This document shows, one piece after another, positions 1 through 3,095 of a stretch of DNA of 5,178 bases (positions are counted from its first letter, which is position 1; the number at the start of each line of letters is the position of its first letter). The translations under genes and the position numbers were made by a program. This DNA is from Solirubrobacteraceae bacterium (GTDB lineage Bacteria > Actinomycetota > Thermoleophilia > Solirubrobacterales > Solirubrobacteraceae). The stretch covers positions 1 to 5,178 of the forward strand of contig JASLHP010000375.1 in the NCBI GenBank assembly GCA_030149625.1. The letters run 5' to 3'. The notes under the pieces are model-generated. The model was not told the DNA's origin, ran no database searches, and was given only the letters and a program-made list of their open reading frames with translations.

Positions 1-42
1 CCAGGTTTTTTTGTCTAAATCGGGGGCTTTGCACACTACGTA
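1..42 (-). pseudogene. In-frame continuation of the RHS gene beyond its TAG stop (edge fragment)
   Basis: Immediately after the TAG at 45-43 the same minus-strand frame has no further stop up to the window edge. It reads YVVCKAPDLDKKTW. The YxxxxKAP pattern following TKTSFS looks like the continuation usually seen in actinobacterial RHS proteins, where an aromatic pair and a GKAP-like motif come next. That comparison is from memory, not an alignment. The stretch is less GC-rich (about 45 percent) than the gene and uses TTA and repeated AAA codons. It could therefore be decaying coding sequence, or it could be unrelated sequence past a real stop. The rest lies outside the window. Confidence 0.4.
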
Positions 43-1902
43 CTAGGAAAAGCTGGTCTTCGTCCACGTCGTGTGTTCGTAGTTGGTCGTAAGGACGATC
101 TTCGCGATGCGCCCGCCTTCACCGTATTCGAGCAGCGTCACGTGGCCGTCCGGATCGGTGATCTTGTGCACGAGGTTGGCTTCGATGTCCGGACCGTAGC
201 CGTAGGTGGTGCTCTTGCCGTCGGCGTCCGTGGTTTTGACGAGCTCCTTCCACTCCTCGATCGTTTCGTATTTGAAGCTCACCGACCGTTCGCCGGACAC
301 GTCGGTGATCTTGGTGTAGCCTTCGTACGGTTCGGTCTGCGTGTATTCGATTTTGCGACCCTCGGTGTCGGTCCATTTGCTGGGGTCTTCAAGGCCGGAG
401 CTGTAGCTCGCTTTCAGCGCGTTGCCGTAGCGGTCTTCGACACTGACGGGGAAGTAGCCTTCGCCGCCCGGCCCTTTGCGGCCGAAGTCGACGTGCACCT
501 GACTCGGCTCGAAGATCAGCTCGTACTTCGTGCCTTTGGGCAGTTCTTTCGGGCACGGCGCTTCGCTGCCTTCGCCGCACATGTTGGCGTCGATCCCGGC
601 GGGCGTGATGTAGTTCGCGCCGGACTTCAGGAACGCGAACGCCCCGCCTGTGCTGTCCGTGTAGGCGAGCGAGCCTTCGCTCTCGACCTGCACGTGTGAG
701 GAGTTGCTGTCGCCCCACGATTCGCCGTACCCGTACGGGGCTGGGCTGAGGCTGTTGAAGTAGCGTTCGCTCGAGAAGCTGAGCCCCACCGCGGGAATCT
801 CGAGATCCGTGCTGCGCAGCATCAGATCGCCGCTGGCGACGTTCACGCTCATCGTCGAGGTGGGCGTCAGATCGGTGTTCAACAGCGTGTACTGCGAGCC
901 GACGCCCACGCCGCGCGGGGCAGATTCGTAGGAGAGGCTCGGTTCGTTTTCGTATTCGCTGTCGTCGAAGCTGACGATGTTGCTCGCCGAGCTCTCGCTG
1001 ACGTCCTTGACGAGGAAGCCGAGGTCTTCGTCGGACTGTCCGACTGGCGCCGCCTTGCCGTTGAACCAGCGCTGCAGCATTTCGGTGGGGTTCCAGTAAA
1101 CCCACCCTTTGGCGGCGCCGACTGACGGATTGATCGCGGCTTCGGCGTTCGCGGCGAAGTCGCCGCCGGCCGTTTTCCAGTTGCTGGCGCCGTTGCTCGT
1201 GTTCCAAGTGGCGCTCGTCGTCCACGGCGTGATCACGCGGTAGATGCCCATCGCCTGCGCTTCTTTGCCGGTCGTGGTGCCGACGTCCATTTCGAGTTGC
1301 GCGCTCAGGATCGTCAGTTCTTCGCTGTCGTAGGGCAGCGTGAACTTGACCAGGCCGCGCTTGGTGCTGGCCGGAGAAGACGTGTGGCCAACGCTCACCG
1401 AGCCGCCGCACGCCGCTTTCGTCGGTTCGCTGCTGGAGATCGTGCATGCTGCTTCGGGCTTTTGCCCGATCGGGCGTTCCGCATCGGCGGCAAGCGCCTG
1501 GCTGTCGCTCGTGCTGAGGCTGCGTGCTTGGGCGAGTTCCCCAGGGCTCATGTGCTGCCAGCCGCCATCGGCGGCGCGCCGATTGACGGGGTTGGCGAAC
1601 ACGCGCGTCAGACGGTGTCCGTTGGGCAGCGACCACGTGTAGGAATCCGCGGTCGTGTCAGCTTCGATCAACTTGGCGTCCGCCGGCAGCTTCCAGTGAG
1701 CTCCAGCGGGAGTCGACTCGCCCACGAACGGGCCGGACCGCTGCGAGGTTCGCGCGAGCTCCTGACGCACCCCCGCCGACTCGTGGCTGGCGGTCGCCTG
1801 CGAAGCGCCGCCAGCCTCCGCGTTGCCCACGACGACGCCCAACATGCACACAACCGCCGCGAGCGCGCACAGACGCGCGCTCGAGATTCCAGCCCGAAGC
1901 AT
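43..1902 (-). CDS. Secreted DNRLRE/RHS (YD-repeat) protein, C-terminally truncated by a TAG stop
   Basis: The product is 619 residues from an ATG at 1902-1900. This start is preferred because AAGGAG lies six bases upstream and the protein then opens with a clean Sec signal peptide: Arg near the N-terminus, a hydrophobic stretch at about residues 10-26 and a likely cut after AEA at residue 30. A longer reading from TTG at 1998 would add 32 residues with no signal-like character and would use the candidate -35 box as its start. Residues about 150-325 resemble a DNRLRE-type beta domain (RGLVKFTLP, then TPWTTSATWNT, then GGDF). Residues about 340-480 resemble the RHS N-terminal module (NVASGDLMLRSTDLEIP, FSSERYFNS). 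Residues about 488-605 hold YD-like repeats (DRYGNALKASY, DTEGRKIEYTQ, DVSGERSVSFKY, DADGKSTTYGYG, DPDGHVTLLEYGEGG). Full RHS proteins usually exceed 1500 residues and carry many more repeats plus a C-terminal toxin or variable tip. None is present here, so activity is unknown. The domain names are family recognition; the cellular role is not inferred. Confidence 0.85.
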   Translation of the reverse strand: MLRAGISSARLCALAAVVCMLGVVVGNAEAGGASQATASHESAGVRQELARTSQRSGPFVGESTPAGAHWKLPADAKLIEADTTADSYTWSLPNGHRLTRVFANPVNRRAADGGWQHMSPGELAQARSLSTSDSQALAADAERPIGQKPEAACTISSSEPTKAACGGSVSVGHTSSPASTKRGLVKFTLPYDSEELTILSAQLEMDVGTTTGKEAQAMGIYRVITPWTTSATWNTSNGASNWKTAGGDFAANAEAAINPSVGAAKGWVYWNPTEMLQRWFNGKAAPVGQSDEDLGFLVKDVSESSASNIVSFDDSEYENEPSLSYESAPRGVGVGSQYTLLNTDLTPTSTMSVNVASGDLMLRSTDLEIPAVGLSFSSERYFNSLSPAPYGYGESWGDSNSSHVQVESEGSLAYTDSTGGAFAFLKSGANYITPAGIDANMCGEGSEAPCPKELPKGTKYELIFEPSQVHVDFGRKGPGGEGYFPVSVEDRYGNALKASYSSGLEDPSKWTDTEGRKIEYTQTEPYEGYTKITDVSGERSVSFKYETIEEWKELVKTTDADGKSTTYGYGPDIEANLVHKITDPDGHVTLLEYGEGGRIAKIVLTTNYEHTTWTKTSFS

Positions 1903-1908
1903 GACGTT

Positions 1909-1914
1909 CTCCTT
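1909..1914 (-). promoter_or_regulatory. Ribosome binding site deciding the RHS gene start
   Basis: On the minus strand AAGGAG lies six bases before the ATG at 1902. It is the strongest Shine-Dalgarno match near any candidate start of this gene and fixes the start just before the signal peptide. Confidence 0.8.
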
Positions 1915-1929
1915 CGATATGCGAAATAG

Positions 1930-1946
1930 CCGGCGCACCACGCCGG
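1930..1946 (-). promoter_or_regulatory. GC hairpin in the RHS gene leader
   Basis: CCGGCG and CGCCGG form a perfect six-base-pair stem around a five-base loop (CACCA on the plus strand). The hairpin ends about 15 bases before the ribosome binding site of the RHS gene. There is no T-run after it, so it does not look like an intrinsic terminator. It may influence leader stability or translation, or may only reflect GC richness. Confidence 0.35.
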
Positions 1947-1969
1947 ATGCCCTGTCCGAGGCGAGCATA

Positions 1970-1998
1970 TGTCTACTTGAAGTTCGCGTCTGCGTCAA
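1970..1998 (-). promoter_or_regulatory. Candidate promoter of the RHS gene
   Basis: On the minus strand TTGACG (1998-1993) matches five of six bases of the -35 consensus. After a 17-base spacer comes TAGACA (1975-1970), a weak -10 with three of six matches. Transcription from here would give a leader of about 60 bases that contains the hairpin at 1930-1946 and the ribosome binding site. The -35 and spacing are good, but the -10 is poor, so this is only a candidate. Confidence 0.35.
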
Positions 1999-2072
1999 GC
2001 ACCGATCATTTGAATTCGGTTAATCCCTGCTAACGGGCGTTTTCGCACTGTTTCTGACTAACACGGCCCGCG

Positions 2073-2097
2073 TAGACCGTGGCGAGCACGGGTAGAC
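2073..2097. repeat. TAGAC direct repeat flanking a small hairpin
   Basis: TAGAC occurs at 2073-2077 and again at 2093-2097, 20 bases apart, about two helical turns. Between them CCGTG (2077-2081) and CACGG (2087-2091) form a five-base-pair stem with a five-base loop. A protein-binding site is possible, but the words are short and chance is not excluded. Confidence 0.25.
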
Positions 2098-2104
2098 GCC
2101 TCCT

Positions 2105-2195
2105 AGATGGCACCCGGTCGAGCACTGCGCAGGCGCAGCCAGCGAGGCCAATACCGGACAGGGCATGAGGCCTCGCGCACGACCGAGTGCCATCT
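2105..2195 (-). ncRNA. Candidate structured RNA: three-way junction
   Basis: Three nested or adjacent helices close this 91-base element. The outer helix pairs 2105-2120 with 2180-2195 over 16 positions: 15 are Watson-Crick and one (2114/2186) is G-U if the minus strand is RNA but C/A on the plus strand. Inside it, 2142-2149 (GCGAGGCC) pairs perfectly with 2169-2176. That stem is extended, after a small 1/2 internal loop, by 2151-2155 with 2162-2166, again with one position that pairs only as G-U on the minus strand, and it ends in a six-base loop. The third helix is CTGCG/CGCAG (2125-2129 with 2134-2138) with a four-base loop. Junction linkers are three or four bases. It does not resemble tRNA, SRP RNA, 6S RNA, tmRNA or a riboswitch I recognise. 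It could instead be a palindromic intergenic repeat or small inverted-repeat mobile element; I saw no target duplication. Confidence 0.45.
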
Positions 2196-2250
2196 TCGAT
2201 CCTATCCTCCGTTCGAGAACCCGGATCTGACCGCGTCTTGCTCGGCGGAC

Positions 2251-2676
2251 TCAGGCGGCGTGCACGGTGAAGCCCTCGCGTCGCGCGGCGCTGGCAAGCC
2301 GCTCGTCGAGGGTCACCATGTTCAGCGAGGCCGCCAGTCCCTCCGAGGCGACGACGGCGGCAGCAAGCTGCAGCGAGTCGGCGCCGCGAAGCGGATGTAC
2401 TCGCAGAAGCCGGCGTGCGACGGCTCGTAGCGCCGCGGTCGGCTGCACCTCGTTCCAGCTCTCGGCGAGACGGTCAAGGCGCTCAAGTGCGACCGTGATC
2501 ACGCCATCCGACAACGCTCCTTCGCGCTCCAGCCTGGACAAAGCAGACACGCACTCGACTTCCGTCGCCCACCATACGCACATCACCGGATCCTGCGCAG
2601 CGCTCGCCAGCAACCGATCGGTACTCGCCTCGGTGACGATCAGCGGCACGATCGCCGAGCTGTCCCAGAACCTCAA
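2251..2676 (-). CDS. vapC: VapC-family toxin, PIN-domain ribonuclease
   Basis: This 141-residue PIN-domain protein is of normal VapC length. VapC toxins are magnesium-dependent endoribonucleases that cut tRNA, rRNA or mRNA and are held inactive by VapB. The acidic active-site set is visible: Asp5 in RFWDSSAIV, Glu41 in TEVECVSAL, Asp100 in RGADSLQLAAA and Asp124 in VTLDERLASAARREGF. All four are intact, so the toxin should be active. The start codon is TTG at 2676-2674, and the four-base TTGA overlap with the vapB stop implies translational coupling. Purine-rich stretches (GAGGAGAGG, GAGGG) precede it within vapB. The RNA target cannot be predicted from this sequence. Family assignment is firm; the subfamily is not resolved. 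Confidence 0.93.
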   Translation of the reverse strand: MRFWDSSAIVPLIVTEASTDRLLASAAQDPVMCVWWATEVECVSALSRLEREGALSDGVITVALERLDRLAESWNEVQPTAALRAVARRLLRVHPLRGADSLQLAAAVVASEGLAASLNMVTLDERLASAARREGFTVHAA

Positions 2677-2969
2677 CGGCCCTCGTGCCTCTCCTCGATC
2701 AGGGTCGCAACGGCGCTTGCCGAAGCTCGCATACTCGGCGGATTTGTGCTCAGCAGCTCGATCTGGGGTGGCTTGCTGGCAGCCTGGACCGCCCCGGCGC
2801 GCTCCAGCCGGGCGATCCTTCCGTCGGCGTCGGGAGACGCGCTGATCGCAGACTCCAGCCGTGCCACTGGCGTGCCACGGTCCATTATCAGCACCGACTC
2901 GCCGGTGCGCACTCGATCGATCAGCGCGCTGAGCCCGTTCTTTGCTTCGGTAATCGTAGCGACGACCAT
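2673..2969 (-). CDS. vapB: VapB-family antitoxin, Phd/YefM-type
   Basis: This 98-residue protein is upstream of and overlaps the VapC toxin gene by four bases. Residues 1-40 match the Phd/YefM DNA-binding dimer fold: TITEAKNGLSALIDRVRTGE, then VLIMDRGTPVARLE, the usual strand-helix-strand pattern. Residues 41-98 form the toxin-binding tail, ending in LIEERHEGR. This resembles the common EEREEGR ending of VapB proteins, in which an arginine reaches into the PIN active site. The protein is slightly longer than the usual 80 to 90 residues, with an Ala/Ser/Pro-rich linker at about 43-82. The start is ATG at 2969-2967. No Shine-Dalgarno is possible if the promoter at 2976-3004 is real, because the mRNA would begin at or near the ATG. 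Known relatives neutralise the toxin and repress their own operon. Confidence 0.92.
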   Translation of the reverse strand: MVVATITEAKNGLSALIDRVRTGESVLIMDRGTPVARLESAISASPDADGRIARLERAGAVQAASKPPQIELLSTNPPSMRASASAVATLIEERHEGR

Positions 2970-2972
2970 CGA

Positions 2973-3010
2973 GCGAGAATAGCGTGATTGTCCTAGCTAT
3001 TCAAGCTCGC
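2973..3010. promoter_or_regulatory. Imperfect inverted repeat over the vapBC promoter, candidate VapB operator
   Basis: The left arm GCGAG-AATAGC (2973-2983) is mirrored by GCTATT...CTCGC (2996-3010). The right arm carries a few extra bases between its two blocks, sharing one A/T base with the inner block. The left arm covers the -10 and the right arm covers the -35. A third GCGAG at 3014-3018 forms a perfect five-base inverted repeat with 3006-3010 around TAC. VapB proteins typically bind inverted repeats overlapping their own promoter, so autoregulation is the natural reading. Binding itself is inferred. Confidence 0.45.
2976..3004 (-). promoter_or_regulatory. Candidate vapBC promoter giving a leaderless or nearly leaderless mRNA
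   Basis: On the minus strand TTGAAT (3004-2999) is followed after exactly 17 bases by TATTCT (2981-2976). Each matches four of six consensus bases. Only six bases separate the -10 from the vapB ATG, so transcription would start at or within a base or two of the start codon. Leaderless toxin-antitoxin mRNAs are common in actinobacteria, which makes the arrangement plausible. Confidence 0.5.
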
Positions 3011-3083
3011 TACGCGAGATGCCTCCTCCGCCTTATCGTTCCTACTCATCGGTACGCTGCTAGATATGAAGGGGCCGAGGGGC

Positions 3084-3089
3084 GAGGGG
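3084..3089 (+). promoter_or_regulatory. Ribosome binding site supporting the RCC1-repeat protein start
   Basis: GAGGGG lies six bases before ATG 3096. A second GAGGGG sits just upstream at 3077-3082. In-frame alternatives have weaker or no such signal: ATG 3066 (none), ATG 3129 (AGGGCGG, spacing nine) and GTG 3186 (none clear). Confidence 0.5.
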
Positions 3090-3095
3090 CTGCGC

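Larger units (their letters stand above)
1903..2250. other. Intergenic region between vapC and the RHS gene, rich in inverted repeats
   Basis: This 348-base stretch separates two minus-strand genes and has no convincing protein gene. From vapC toward the RHS gene it holds several elements. First is a short spacer that includes the near-palindrome GTTCGAGAAC (2211-2220). Next is the three-way-junction element at 2105-2195, then a small hairpin flanked by TAGAC direct repeats (2073-2097). It continues with a relatively AT-rich patch around 2000-2030, and ends with the candidate RHS promoter and leader hairpin. No T-tailed terminator was found after vapC, so read-through from vapBC into this region is possible. 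Confidence 0.6.
2970..3095. other. Divergent intergenic region between vapB and the RCC1-repeat gene
   Basis: Besides the vapBC promoter and its inverted repeat, this stretch holds the leader of the RCC1-repeat gene. That leader carries three GGGG runs (3071-3074, 3079-3082, 3086-3089), the last two in a tandem CGAGGGG word that includes the ribosome binding site. I could not identify a convincing plus-strand promoter; TAGATA at 3061-3066 is a possible -10 without a good -35. Confidence 0.4.

Noticed and set aside
73..1929. Plus-strand and alternative minus-strand open frames over the RHS gene
   Set aside because: They are shadows of a gene with recognisable domains, signal peptide and strong ribosome binding site in the annotated frame.
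1903..1998. N-terminal extension of the RHS protein from TTG at 1998
   Set aside because: The added 32 residues have no domain or signal character, the TTG lies in the candidate -35 box, and AAGGAG points to ATG 1902.
2020..2193. 57-codon minus-strand frame (MALGRARGLM...) starting in the outer stem of the three-way junction, with AGGA six bases upstream
   Set aside because: It has no recognisable protein features, and its start is buried in a strong helix. Its composition fits structured noncoding DNA. It lies in frame with vapC after the TGA, but VapC is already full length, so read-through is unlikely to matter. Low-level translation is not excluded.
2105..2195. tRNA gene or integron attC site
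   Set aside because: The outer helix is 16 bp rather than 7, there is no anticodon or T-arm pattern, and the GTTRRRY/RYYYAAC ends of attC are absent.
2105..2195. Intrinsic terminator of vapBC
   Set aside because: On the minus strand the outer stem is followed by TAGGAGGCG rather than a U-run, and the junction architecture is more elaborate than a terminator hairpin.
2107..2430. Plus-strand open frame of 107 codons across the end of vapC
   Set aside because: It is antisense to a confidently identified toxin gene and has no family resemblance or ribosome binding site.
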